Shown here: piece by piece, positions 13,669-21,601 of the stretch
Numbering within the stretch: the first letter of the stretch is position 1
Layout of the letters: each line of letters starts with the position of its first letter
Source of the DNA: Nocardioides zeae
GTDB lineage: Bacteria > Actinomycetota > Actinomycetes > Propionibacteriales > Nocardioidaceae
DNA: 64,000 bases
Assembly (NCBI RefSeq): GCF_010686755.1
Contig: NZ_JAAGXA010000007.1
Span: forward strand, 124,001-188,000
Direction: 5' to 3'
The notes under the pieces: generated by a model
Database searches by the model: none
The model's input: only the letters and a program-made list of their open reading frames with translations
Told to the model about the DNA's origin: nothing
Translations under genes and position numbers: made by a program

Positions 13669-14292
13669 GTGGCCGACGAGCGTCGTCGCACCAACCGCGG
13701 TCCCGGTCCCCGGGCCGGGACGGGGCCGGGGCGGGCCCGGGCCGGCGGGCGGGGGAGCACCCCGCCCGGGGTGCGGCCGGCGGCGGCGCGCACCGGTGCG
13801 TCCGCCCGACCGCGCCCCCGGTTCACCGGCCGCGCCGCGATCCTCGTGCTCGTGCTGGCCGTGCTCACGGTCTCCTACGCGTCGTCGCTGCGGGCCTACC
13901 TCACGCAGCGCGCCCACCTCGAGGACCTGCGGGTGCAGATCGAGGAGAAGAGCGCGAACATCGAGGCCTACGAGCGTGAGGCGCGCCGCTGGGACGACGA
14001 CGAGTTCGTCGCGCAGCAGGCCCGCGAGCGGCTCGACTACGTCAATCCCGGCGAGACGTCCTACGTCGTGATCGGACCCGACGGCGCGCCGCTGGGCGGC
14101 AACGACGCCAGCCTCTCCGAGCCGGTCGCTGCACCGACGGACGACGAGGTCCCGCCCGCGTGGTGGGACACGGCCTGGGACTCGGTGGAGGCCGCGGGCG
14201 ACCCGCAGGCCGCCGCCGAGGAGGAGGCCGAGCAGCAGCCGGCGGACGAGATCGTCCCGCCGCCGGAGCAGACCGAGGAAGGAACCGAGTGA
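13669..14292 (+). CDS. FtsB/DivIC-family cell-division protein
   Basis: This 207-aa septum-formation-initiator family protein has a long Arg/Gly/Pro-rich cytoplasmic tail (1-52), one membrane helix (about 55-73), a coiled-coil stretch (about 78-108) and the DivIC motif D-E-F-V-A-Q-Q-A-R-E-R-L-D-Y-V-N-P-G-E. An acidic C-terminal tail follows. Such proteins link divisome components at the septum. The start is GTG, with AGAGGAG upstream. The stop overlaps the next gene (GTGA). It corresponds in position to Rv1024 in mycobacteria. Confidence 0.88.
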   Translation: MADERRRTNRGPGPRAGTGPGRARAGGRGSTPPGVRPAAARTGASARPRPRFTGRAAILVLVLAVLTVSYASSLRAYLTQRAHLEDLRVQIEEKSANIEAYEREARRWDDDEFVAQQARERLDYVNPGETSYVVIGPDGAPLGGNDASLSEPVAAPTDDEVPPAWWDTAWDSVEAAGDPQAAAEEEAEQQPADEIVPPPEQTEEGTE

Positions 14293-14810
14293 GCGTCTCC
14301 GACGCCGACCGCGCCGCCATCGCCGCCCAGCTGGGGCGGGAGCCGCGCGGCATCGCGGGCATCGGGCACCGCTGCCCGTGCGGCAACCCCGACGTGGTGA
14401 CGACGTTGCCGCGGCTGCCCAACGGCACGCCGTTCCCCACGACGTACTACCTGACGTGCCCCCGCGCCGCCTCCCGCATCGGGACCCTCGAGGGCGGCGG
14501 CACCATGAAGGAGATGCAGGCGCGCCTCGGCGACGACGAGGAGCTGGCCGCGGCGTACCGCGCCGCCCACGAGCGCTACCTCGCCGCCCGCGCCGAGCTC
14601 GAGCCGCAGGTCGGGGGCGTGCCGGAGATCGCCGGGATCTCGGCCGGCGGGATGCCCGACCGCGTCAAGTGCCTCCACGTGCTCGCCGGCCAGTCGCTGG
14701 CCCAGGGGCGCGGCGTCAACCCGCTCGGCGACGAGGTGCTCGACGAGCTCGGCGACTGGTGGGCCGCAGGCCCCTGCGTCGGCTCCCCGGCCGAGCAGGA
14801 CGACGCGTGA
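14289..14810 (+). CDS. DUF501 family protein
   Basis: This 173-aa conserved actinobacterial protein has an N-terminal Cys pair (R-C-P-C-G-N-P), the block P-F-P-T-T-Y-Y-L-T-C-P, and a C-terminal K-C-L-H-V-L-A-G-Q-S-L-A motif. The conserved Cys and His residues suggest metal binding or redox chemistry, but no activity is known. It overlaps ftsB upstream and ppx downstream by 4 nt on each side, a tightly coupled operon conserved as Rv1024-Rv1026. Confidence 0.9.
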   Translation: MSVSDADRAAIAAQLGREPRGIAGIGHRCPCGNPDVVTTLPRLPNGTPFPTTYYLTCPRAASRIGTLEGGGTMKEMQARLGDDEELAAAYRAAHERYLAARAELEPQVGGVPEIAGISAGGMPDRVKCLHVLAGQSLAQGRGVNPLGDEVLDELGDWWAAGPCVGSPAEQDDA

Positions 14811-15718
14811 TCGCCGCCGTCGACTGCGGCACCAACACCATCAAGCTCTTCGTCGGCACGCCGCCCCACGCGGTGGTGCGCACGTCGCGGATGGTGCGGC
14901 TCGGCGAGGGCGTCGACCGCACGGGGCGGCTGGACGACGCCGCGGTGCAGCGTGCGTTCGCCGCCCTGGACGAGTACGCCGCGATCATCGCCGCCCACGA
15001 CGTGGAGCGCATCCGGTTCTGCGCCACGTCGGCCACCCGCGACGCCTCCAACGCCGACGTGTTCCGCGCCGGCGTGCTGGAGCGCCTCGGGGTGGAGCCC
15101 GAGGTGCTGAGCGGCGCCGAGGAGGCCGCCCTGTCCTTCGGTGGTGCGGTGGCCCACCTGCGCCACGAGCCCCGGCTGCCCGTGCTCGTGGTGGACATCG
15201 GCGGCGGCTCGACCGAGCTCGTCCGGGGCGACCGCGACGCCGACGGCGTGCTCGCGCCGACGGCCGCGCACTCGATGGACGTGGGCTCCGTGCGGCTGCA
15301 CGAGCGGCACCTCGCGGGCGACCCGCCGACCGGCGCCGAGGTGCAGCGGCTCCTCGCCGACGTCGACGCGGCGCTGGACGCGAGCCCGGTGGACGTCGCG
15401 GGCGTCGCGCAGGTCGTGTGCGTGGCCGGCACGGCCCTGACCGTGGGGGCCGGGGCGCTCGGGCTGCCGGCCTTCGACCCGGTCCTGCTCGACCAGGCCG
15501 TCGTCCCGCGGAGCGCCGTGCGGGCCGAGGTGGACCGGCTGCTGGCCATGACGGTCGAGGAGCGTCGCGCCCTCGGCCACGTGCACCCCGGCCGCGCCGA
15601 CGTCATCGGCGCCGGGGCGCTCATCCTCGACCGGGTGCTCGAGCGCGCAGGTGTCGACGAGCTGACGCTGTCGGTGGCCGACATCCTCGACGGCATCGCC
15701 GCGTCGCTCGTCGACTGA
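14807..15718 (+). CDS. ppx: Exopolyphosphatase / pppGpp phosphohydrolase family
   Basis: This 303-aa protein of the Ppx/GppA family would hydrolyse polyphosphate or (p)ppGpp. It shows the actin-fold phosphate loops D-C-G-T-N-T-I-K-L at the N-terminus and D-I-G-G-G-S-T-E-L in the middle, with the catalytic-Glu region S-G-A-E-E-A near residue 103. The family's C-terminal HD-like extension is absent, as in the short actinobacterial Ppx1/Ppx2 forms. The GTG start overlaps the DUF501 stop. Substrate preference cannot be told from sequence. Confidence 0.92.
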   Translation: MIAAVDCGTNTIKLFVGTPPHAVVRTSRMVRLGEGVDRTGRLDDAAVQRAFAALDEYAAIIAAHDVERIRFCATSATRDASNADVFRAGVLERLGVEPEVLSGAEEAALSFGGAVAHLRHEPRLPVLVVDIGGGSTELVRGDRDADGVLAPTAAHSMDVGSVRLHERHLAGDPPTGAEVQRLLADVDAALDASPVDVAGVAQVVCVAGTALTVGAGALGLPAFDPVLLDQAVVPRSAVRAEVDRLLAMTVEERRALGHVHPGRADVIGAGALILDRVLERAGVDELTLSVADILDGIAASLVD

Positions 15719-15791
15719 CGCGTCCGGCGGGGCCGACCGGGAGACCGGGGCCGAGCGCGCACGCCGCGGCCCCGGCTGAGAGGATGCGCGG

Positions 15792-16310
15792 GTGACGCAG
15801 CACGCCATCACCGTCCTCGGCCACGACCGTCCCGGCATCATCGCGCAGGCCACGGCGGTCCTCGCCGACCTCGGGCTCAACATCGAGGACACCTCGATGA
15901 CCCTGCTCCGCGGCCACTTCGCGATGACCCTCATCTGCGCCGGCGGCGCGACCGAGGGGCGCATCGTGGACGCGCTCGCACCCCTCGCGGAGGACGGCTC
16001 GCTGACCGTCACCGTGCGCGAGGTGTCGGGCGAGCACGCGGCGGGCGACGGCGGCACGCCGCACGTGCTCACCGTCCACGGCGGCGACCGCCCCGGCATC
16101 GTCTCCGGCGTCGTGGCCGTGGTCGCGGGCGTCGGTGGCAACGTCACGGACCTCACGACCCGGCTCTCGGGGGACCTCTACGTCCTCCTCGCCGAGGTCG
16201 ACCTGCCGGCGGGCGTGGACGTCGACGCCCTGCGTGCCGCCCTGACGGACGAGGGCGCCCGGCTCGGCGTCGGCGTCACCCTGCGCGCCGCGGAGGCCGA
16301 CGAGCTGTGA
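15792..16310 (+). CDS. Double ACT-domain regulatory protein (GcvR-like)
   Basis: This 172-aa protein consists of two ACT domains (about 4-80 and 90-165), each opening with a (H/G)-D-R-P-G-I-(I/V) turn that typically binds an amino acid at the dimer interface. Tandem-ACT proteins of this size are annotated as GcvR-like regulators of glycine cleavage. No DNA-binding domain is present, so it probably acts on a protein partner. GAGAGG lies 7 nt before the GTG start. The stop overlaps def (GTGA). Confidence 0.85.
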   Translation: MTQHAITVLGHDRPGIIAQATAVLADLGLNIEDTSMTLLRGHFAMTLICAGGATEGRIVDALAPLAEDGSLTVTVREVSGEHAAGDGGTPHVLTVHGGDRPGIVSGVVAVVAGVGGNVTDLTTRLSGDLYVLLAEVDLPAGVDVDALRAALTDEGARLGVGVTLRAAEADEL

Positions 16311-16891
16311 GCCAGACCCCCGAGGGCGCCACGAACCAGGTCGACGCCCGGGTCGCGGGCTGGAGCGAGACCGAGCTCGGCGTCGAGGGCCGGGTGCTCG
16401 AGGTCGTGCGCGCGCCCGCCGCCGTGCTGTCGACCGACGGCGAGCGCGTCGACCCCACCGCCCCCGAGACCGTGCAGCTGGCGGCCGACCTCGTCGCCAC
16501 CATGCGCGTGAGCCCCGGCTGCGTCGGCCTCGCCGCGCCCCAGGTCGGCGTCGGGGTGAAGGTCTTCTGCGTCGACGTGTCCGAGCACCCCAAGACCCGC
16601 GACCACCACGGCACGTTCGTGCTGTGCAACGCCGAGGTCGTCACCTCCAGCCGCAACGAGAAGGCCCGCGAGGGCTGCATGTCGGTGCCCGACCTCACGG
16701 GCGACGTCAAGCGACCGTCGCGCATCGTCGTCCGGGGTCAGCTGCCCGGCACGGGCGAGGCCGTCGAGGTGACGGCCAACGCCTTCGAGGCCCGGGCCCT
16801 GCAGCACGAGATCGACCACTGCGACGGGTTTCTCTTCCTCGACAAGGTCGCCGGAGCCCACGCGATCTACCAGCGCAAGACCTACCTGTAG
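16307..16891 (+). CDS. def: Peptide deformylase
   Basis: The enzyme removes the formyl group from the N-terminal Met of new proteins. The 194-aa sequence has motif 1 C-V-G-L-A-A-P-Q (72-79, first Gly replaced by Cys), motif 2 E-G-C-M-S-V-P with metal-binding Cys124, and motif 3 Q-H-E-I-D-H with His167, Glu168 and His171. Motif 1 variation of this kind is common in actinobacterial type-I deformylases. It is translationally coupled to the ACT-domain gene. The tRNA gene begins 16 nt after the stop, probably on the same transcript. Confidence 0.95.
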   Translation: MSQTPEGATNQVDARVAGWSETELGVEGRVLEVVRAPAAVLSTDGERVDPTAPETVQLAADLVATMRVSPGCVGLAAPQVGVGVKVFCVDVSEHPKTRDHHGTFVLCNAEVVTSSRNEKAREGCMSVPDLTGDVKRPSRIVVRGQLPGTGEAVEVTANAFEARALQHEIDHCDGFLFLDKVAGAHAIYQRKTYL

Positions 16892-16907
16892 GGTCGCGCT
16901 CCGTCCG

Positions 16908-16980
16908 GCCCCCGTGTCCCAACCGGTAGAGGAAGCCGGCTTAAACCCGGCGTGTTGTGGGTTCGAGTCCCACCGGGGGC
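16908..16980 (+). tRNA. tRNA with UAA anticodon (reads UUA, Leu) but short variable arm
   Basis: All cloverleaf parts are present: acceptor GCCCCCG/CGGGGGC (16908-16914 with 16974-16980), D-loop with GG at 16925-16926, anticodon stem GCCGG/CCGGC (16935-16939 with 16947-16951), 7-nt loop CTTAAAC, and T-arm GTGGG/CCCAC around TTCGAGT. The anticodon TAA occupies 16942-16944, flanked by T33 and A37. The variable region is only 5 nt (16952-16956), whereas bacterial leucine tRNAs normally have a long arm. The discriminator is A; CCA is not encoded. It starts 16 nt after def and ends 4 nt from the stop codon of the opposing B12-domain gene. Confidence 0.85.
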
Positions 16981-16984
16981 ACCG

Positions 16985-17983
16985 TCAGGCCGCGTCGGCG
17001 AGCATGCGGCGCCCCAACGGGTAGTCGGCGACCTGCTCGGTGACGGCCGCCCAGACCTCCGCGAGGGTGGACCGCTCGCAGCGGCGGGCGTCGCCGACGG
17101 CGTCGAGCCACGTCCGGGTCTCGCTGACGATGCTCGCGTCGTCCGTGAGGAGCGCGGCGGCGAGTGCGCCGAGCACGTGGGGCACCTGGTCGAGCACCGC
17201 GGTGGTGCCGGGGCCGCCCCGCCGCGCGACCCGCTGGGTGACCGCGTCGGTGTGGGGGCCGACGGCGGCCAGCAGCGCGAAGGCCTCCCGCGCGGCGTCG
17301 GTGCGCAGGGGCGGCACCGCGGGCACCCGCCGGGGGAGCGTGGCGAGCAGGCTCCCGACGTCCGCGGGGTCGAGGGCCTGCGCCGTCGCACCGATGCGGC
17401 GGGCCCGCAGGCCGGCGGGGTCGAACGCGGCGCCCCCGACCACGACGGGCACACCGGAGGCGGTGGCGGTCTCGACGTGGCGGCGCACGAACACCAGTGA
17501 CGACGAGAGCGACGCGCTCACCAGGGTGACCCGCGGCTCGTGGTCGGCGATCGCCCGCTGGAGGGCGAGCGTGGAGACGTCGGCGCCGAGGTAGGCCACC
17601 GCGTAGCCCTCGCTCTCGAGCCGAGCGGTCAGCATGAGCGCGGGGAGGGCGTGCCACTCGCGCTCGGCGCACACCACGAGCAGCGGCGGGGTGCCCCGCG
17701 CCGCACGGACCGCCGCGTCATCCCGCCACGAGCGGATGCGACGGCGCAGGTGCTGCACGACCTGCTCGTTGACCGCGGTCGCGGCGTGCTCGCGGGCCAC
17801 GGTCCACTCGTCGGCGGCCCACAGGCTGCCCACCCGGCGCTGGGCGTCGCCGACCAGGCCGGTGAGGATCCCGTCCAGGGGCGTGCCGTCGGTGAGGACC
17901 GTGTCCACGATCGCGCGCGCCCCCGCGCCGTCGTTGTGCACGACGCGGTCCCAGTACCGGTCCTGCACGGCGGTGGCGACCAC
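16985..17983 (-). CDS. Stand-alone cobalamin-binding sensor protein (CarH/LitR-type B12 domain)
   Basis: This 332-aa protein has an N-terminal four-helix cap with W55-x9-E65-H66, the W-x9-EH signature of the AdoCbl photoreceptors CarH and LitR. A Rossmann B12-binding domain follows (about 100-220), with His111 at the position of the lower axial ligand in an E-W-H-A-L-P version of D-x-H-x-x-G (Gly replaced by Pro). No MerR DNA-binding domain is present; a C-terminal helical region of unknown role takes its place. It is the last gene of an operon with STAS, HATPase and SpoIIE phosphatase genes, 26 nt downstream of the phosphatase. The natural inference is a B12- or light-dependent input to partner switching. 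Start is GTG. Confidence 0.85.
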   Translation of the reverse strand: MVATAVQDRYWDRVVHNDGAGARAIVDTVLTDGTPLDGILTGLVGDAQRRVGSLWAADEWTVAREHAATAVNEQVVQHLRRRIRSWRDDAAVRAARGTPPLLVVCAEREWHALPALMLTARLESEGYAVAYLGADVSTLALQRAIADHEPRVTLVSASLSSSLVFVRRHVETATASGVPVVVGGAAFDPAGLRARRIGATAQALDPADVGSLLATLPRRVPAVPPLRTDAAREAFALLAAVGPHTDAVTQRVARRGGPGTTAVLDQVPHVLGALAAALLTDDASIVSETRTWLDAVGDARRCERSTLAEVWAAVTEQVADYPLGRRMLADAA

Positions 17984-18009
17984 GGGGCGGGCAGGCGGGC
18001 GGGCCGGGC

Positions 18010-19365
18010 TCAGAGCGGGGCCGAGGGCTGCAGCGCGATGATGGCGGCGTCGTCGCGGTCGAGGGAGTCGGGCCCGAGGAAGGACGAGACGCTCATCGCC
18101 AGACGCTCGACGACCGCGCTGCTGGGGGCGCCTCCGAGGCCGGCCAGGGCGGTCGCGATGCCGTCCTCGCCGAACATGTCGATGCGCCCGCGGGCCTCGG
18201 TGATCCCGTCGGTGTAGCAGATGAGGGTGTCGCCCGGCGCGAGCCGGTGGACCGACCGCCCGAACTCCGCGTCCTCGAAGATGCCGAGGGCCGGGCCGTG
18301 GGACTCCACGTACTCCAGGGTGCCCTCCCGCCGCAGGATGATCGGCGGCGGGTGGCCGGCGTTGCTCAGGGTCACCTCGAACGAGCCGTCGTCCTGGCGC
18401 CGCAGGCGACCGCAGACCGCCGTCGCGAAGCTCTCGACGGGCGACTCGGCCTCGTGCACGAGCACCTGGTTCGTCAGGGTCAGGACGCGGTCGGGGGAGC
18501 GGTCGACGAGCGCGGCGGTGCGCACGGACGTGCGGATCCGCTTCGCGGCGACGGCCGCGCCGACGCCCTTGCCCACGGCGTCGCCGAGCAGCAGGGTCAG
18601 GTCGGTCTCACCGCCGTGGAGGTCGATGAAGTCGCCGCCGACCGTCACCTCCTCCTGCGCCACGCGGTTGTACGACGCGACGTCGAGCCCGGCGCTCGCG
18701 GGAAGGGGCGGCGGGAGCAGGGCGGTGCGCAGCGTGGTCGCGGCGTGGCGGTTGTCCGCGACCACGATGGTCACGTCGAGGGCGACGGCGATCCGGTGGG
18801 CGACGTCCTCGAGGAAGAGCACGTCGTCGGCGGTGAGGTCCCGACCACGGGCCCGGGCGAGCGTCAGGAGCCCGATGCCGCGGCCGCGCGCGACCAGCGG
18901 CAGGCTCAGCACCGAGGCGGCGTCGAGCTCGTTCAGCTGCCCCACCAGCGGGCTCTCGCCGAGGAGCTGCGTCAACATGACCTCGCGCTCCGGGGTCTCG
19001 GGCGGCAGCAGCCAGTGCTCGGGGGCCTGGCGGGACAGCACGTCACGCACGGCCTCGGCCTGGCGACGGCTGATGGGACGGTCGCGCTCGCCGACGAGGT
19101 CGTGGCCGCGCGTGCGGCCGACCGACATCCAGCCCTGGTGGCTGTGGAGGGCGACCTGCGCGAAGTCGACCGCGTGGTCGACGAAGGTGTCGACCGTCAG
19201 CTCGAGCGCCCGGGCGGGACGGTGCACGGCCCCGAGCACCTCGCCCAGGTGCTGCTGGAGGGCCTCGCGCGCGAGGAGCGCCTGGTCGTCCACCACCAGG
19301 GGCGTGGCGTGCCGGTCCCAGCCGGGAGCCGCGGCCGGTGTGGGTCGGCTCCCGGTGTCGGTCAC
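18010..19365 (-). CDS. GAF-domain SpoIIE/RsbU-type PP2C phosphatase
   Basis: This 451-aa protein has a GAF sensor domain (about residues 25-205) and a SpoIIE-type PP2C phosphatase domain (about 225-450). Phosphatase motifs are G-G-D-F-I-D-L, G-D-A-V-G-K-G-V-G-A-A, S-N-A-G-H-P-P-P, C-Y-T-D-G-I-T-E-A and D-D-A-A-I-I-A-L, so both metal-binding Asp sites are intact. Enzymes of this class dephosphorylate STAS-domain anti-anti-sigma proteins. The GTG start overlaps the HATPase stop by 4 nt (GTGA). The STAS and kinase genes directly upstream are the likely partners. Confidence 0.92.
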   Translation of the reverse strand: MTDTGSRPTPAAAPGWDRHATPLVVDDQALLAREALQQHLGEVLGAVHRPARALELTVDTFVDHAVDFAQVALHSHQGWMSVGRTRGHDLVGERDRPISRRQAEAVRDVLSRQAPEHWLLPPETPEREVMLTQLLGESPLVGQLNELDAASVLSLPLVARGRGIGLLTLARARGRDLTADDVLFLEDVAHRIAVALDVTIVVADNRHAATTLRTALLPPPLPASAGLDVASYNRVAQEEVTVGGDFIDLHGGETDLTLLLGDAVGKGVGAAVAAKRIRTSVRTAALVDRSPDRVLTLTNQVLVHEAESPVESFATAVCGRLRRQDDGSFEVTLSNAGHPPPIILRREGTLEYVESHGPALGIFEDAEFGRSVHRLAPGDTLICYTDGITEARGRIDMFGEDGIATALAGLGGAPSSAVVERLAMSVSSFLGPDSLDRDDAAIIALQPSAPL

Positions 19366-19775
19366 AGCGCGATCCTGGCGGTGACGGTCGTACCGGTGCT
19401 GCGGGTGACGCTCCAGTCGTCGCAGATCGCGGCGACCATGGCGAGGCCCCGGCCGCGCAGGCCGTCGTCGGAGACGGGCTGCACGGTGATCGCCGGACCG
19501 GCGCCGCCGTCCGTCACGCGCAGCACGACGTGGGACGGATCGACACTCCAGGCGAGCTCGATCTGGTCGCCCGGTCCGGGGGCGCCGTGCTCGACGGCGT
19601 TGATCACGAGCTCGCCGGCGACGATGACCGCGTCGTTGAGCACGGGGGTCGGGAGGCCGAGCGCCTCGAGCGCGCCGCGCACCACGTCGCAGGTCCGCCG
19701 GGCGGCCTCGTCGGAGTGAGGCACGTCGACGACGTGCCAGCCCGGCGGCGGGGGAGTGAGGGGGCTCGCGGTCAT
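19362..19775 (-). CDS. Anti-sigma-factor-like serine kinase (RsbW/HATPase family)
   Basis: This 137-aa single-domain GHKL ATPase shows the N-box E-L-V-I-N-A-V-E-H-G, the G1 box D-G-G-A-G and the G2 box R-G-R-G-L-A-M-V. Such proteins either bind a sigma factor or phosphorylate a STAS protein. It lies 26 nt downstream of the STAS gene and overlaps the phosphatase gene, giving the STAS-kinase-phosphatase order of Rsb modules. No sigma-factor gene is in the operon or elsewhere in the window, so the final target is unknown. Confidence 0.92.
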   Translation of the reverse strand: MTASPLTPPPPGWHVVDVPHSDEAARRTCDVVRGALEALGLPTPVLNDAVIVAGELVINAVEHGAPGPGDQIELAWSVDPSHVVLRVTDGGAGPAITVQPVSDDGLRGRGLAMVAAICDDWSVTRSTGTTVTARIAL

Positions 19776-19801
19776 GGCGGGGCGGTGGGGGGCGGGACCC
19801 C

Positions 19802-20110
19802 TCAGGCGTCGACCTGCTCGAAGGGGATCTTGCAGACCGTCAGCACGCGCTGTGGCACGCTGCCCTCGGCGGCGACCAGGGTGACCTGGGCGCCGTTCTT
19901 CTTCGCCAGCACGGTGGCGCGGGCGAGGACGCCGACGATGATGCTCGGCAGGAACGTCACGGCGCGGAGGTCGACCGTGAGGTTCTGCGTGAACGTCTCG
20001 CTGGCCTGCTCGATGAGGTCGTTGAGGGCGCGGTGGTCAGCAGCGTCGATGTCTCCCGACAGGACGAGGCTCCCCGGCGCCGACGTGGCGGAGAAGGAGG
20101 TAGCGGTCAC
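19802..20110 (-). CDS. STAS-domain protein (anti-anti-sigma-like) with unusual phospho-loop
   Basis: This 102-aa protein consists of one STAS domain (G-S-L-V-L-S-G-D-I-D-A-A, L-T-V-D-L-R-A-V-T-F-L). The loop that is normally D-S-(S/T)-G-L-G reads P-S-I-I-V-G around Ser56. The acidic residue, one of the two hydroxyl residues and the first Gly are therefore replaced, and only one Ser remains as a possible phosphorylation site. It is the first gene of the four-gene operon and diverges from the LLM oxidoreductase gene. Binding to the adjacent kinase is expected from the arrangement, but regulation by phosphorylation is uncertain. Confidence 0.88.
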   Translation of the reverse strand: MTATSFSATSAPGSLVLSGDIDAADHRALNDLIEQASETFTQNLTVDLRAVTFLPSIIVGVLARATVLAKKNGAQVTLVAAEGSVPQRVLTVCKIPFEQVDA

Positions 20111-20223
20111 GGGGGCACTCTACGGGAGGCCCCGGAACCGGCCTGCGACCGAGGTCGGCCCGCTCACCCCGAGGGGTGGCGGCCGCGGGAATATCCGACC
20201 CGTCTCGGGTGCTGGCCCCTGCG

Positions 20224-21285
20224 ATGTCCGAGACCACCGCCGCCCGTCCCCGTCTGTCCGTCCTCGACCTCGTGCCGGTACGGCGCGCGCAGTCGACCGG
20301 TGAGGCGCTCGCCGCCTCCCGGTCGCTCGCCCAGGTGGCCGACGCCGCCGGGTACGAGCGCTACTGGGTGGCGGAGCACCACAACATGCCGGCCGTCGCG
20401 GCCACGAACCCGCCCGTCATCATCGCGATGCTGGCGGCGGCCACCGAGCGGATCCGCGTGGGCTCGGGGGGCGTGATGCTCCCCAACCACGCCCCGCTCG
20501 CCGTGGCGGAGCAGTTCGCCCTGCTGGAGGCGGCGTACCCCGGCCGCATCGACCTGGGGATCGGACGGGCGCCCGGGTCCGATCCCGTGACGAGCTACGC
20601 GCTGCGCCACGGGGGACCGGTCGGCGGCGACGACGAGGCGGTCGCGCGCTTCGCCGAGCACGTCGGCAACGTGGTGGCGATGATGTCGCCCGACGGCGTG
20701 GGGGTGCAGGTGCAGGGACGCACGCACGAGCTGCGCGCCACGCCCGTCGCGACCTCGGTGCCGCAGCTGTGGCTGCTCGGCTCCTCCGACTACTCGGCGC
20801 ACCTGGCGGCGCAGCGGGGCCTGCCCTACGTGTTCGCGCACCACTTCTCGGGCGAGGGCACCGAGCGCGCCCTCGAGATCTACCGCCGGGAGTTCCGACC
20901 CTCCGCGGAGCTCGACGCCCCCCGCACGTTCCTCACCGTCAACGCGGCGGTGGCGGAGACGGACGCCGAGGCCCGACGGCGGGCGCGTCCCCAGCAGCTG
21001 ATGATGCTCGCGCTGCGCACCGGCGCCCCGCTGGGTCCCCAGCTCAGCGTGGAGGAGGCGGCGGCGGTGGAGCTGCCCCCGTCGCACCAGGAGTTCGCCG
21101 ATGCCATGCTCGCGCGGTGGGTCGTGGGGGACGCCGCGACGGCCCGCGCGCAGGTCGCGACGCTCGCCGCGACGTACGGCGTGGACGAGGTGATGGTGAA
21201 CCCCGTCGACGGGGCGACGGACGGGACGCCGATGACCGCTGCACCGGCGCGCGAGGAGACGCTGCGCCTGCTCGCGGCGGCCTGA
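20224..21285 (+). CDS. LLM-class flavin-dependent oxidoreductase
   Basis: This 353-aa luciferase-like monooxygenase folds as a TIM barrel using F420 or FMN. Family features include L-S-V-L-D-L-V-P-V, A-D-A-A-G-Y-E-R-Y-W-V-A-E-H-H-N near residue 45, R-I-R-V-G-S-G-G-V-M-L-P-N-H, and G-R-I-D-L-G-I-G-R-A-P-G. It belongs to the MsnO8-like group whose substrates are mostly unknown. The ATG at 20224 was preferred over the ATG at 20176, because family proteins begin a few residues before the L-S-V-L-D-L strand. It diverges from the STAS operon. Confidence 0.88.
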   Translation: MSETTAARPRLSVLDLVPVRRAQSTGEALAASRSLAQVADAAGYERYWVAEHHNMPAVAATNPPVIIAMLAAATERIRVGSGGVMLPNHAPLAVAEQFALLEAAYPGRIDLGIGRAPGSDPVTSYALRHGGPVGGDDEAVARFAEHVGNVVAMMSPDGVGVQVQGRTHELRATPVATSVPQLWLLGSSDYSAHLAAQRGLPYVFAHHFSGEGTERALEIYRREFRPSAELDAPRTFLTVNAAVAETDAEARRRARPQQLMMLALRTGAPLGPQLSVEEAAAVELPPSHQEFADAMLARWVVGDAATARAQVATLAATYGVDEVMVNPVDGATDGTPMTAAPAREETLRLLAAA

Positions 21286-21601
21286 GGACGGTTCCCCGCG
21301 AGCAACGGCCGGGGCGCCGCTGGGGCGCCGTCGGGGCCACCTGGCCCGATTAGGAATTGTTGGGGCGTTTCCCTAGACTCGTACGTCGGCCCAACGTGGG
21401 TCTGCTTCGCCGTGTCCTGCGGCTGCCCGGTTCGCCGGGATGGGACCCGGCGGGCGGCTGCACGAGGTCCACTGGACCGCCCTCCGCGGAGGGTCCCAGG
21501 CGGTTCCCGGGCCAGCCGCGCGACCCCACGGTCGCGGGGTGCACGACACGGTAGACGAGACGACAAGCACCGGTCAGCCGGTACGACGGATTGTGGAGGA
21601 C
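21286..21601. other. Gene-free region containing the infA operon promoter and leader
   Basis: These 316 bp carry a candidate promoter for the ribosomal-protein operon (-35-like TTAGGA at 21350, 18-bp spacer, TAGACT at 21374-21379), then about 215 nt of GC-rich leader with several possible hairpins. The ribosome-binding site of infA is GGAGGA at 21595-21600. No coding gene is supported here. Confidence 0.55.
21350..21379 (+). promoter_or_regulatory. Candidate promoter of infA-rplQ operon
   Basis: TTAGGA (21350-21355) and TAGACT (21374-21379) are separated by 18 bp. The -10 fits TAnnnT well; the -35 is a partial match. It would give a 5' leader of roughly 215 nt ahead of infA. Confidence 0.45.

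Noticed and set aside
16908..16983. Phage attachment site at the tRNA
   Set aside because: No integrase, duplicated tRNA 3' end or foreign gene block was seen on either side.
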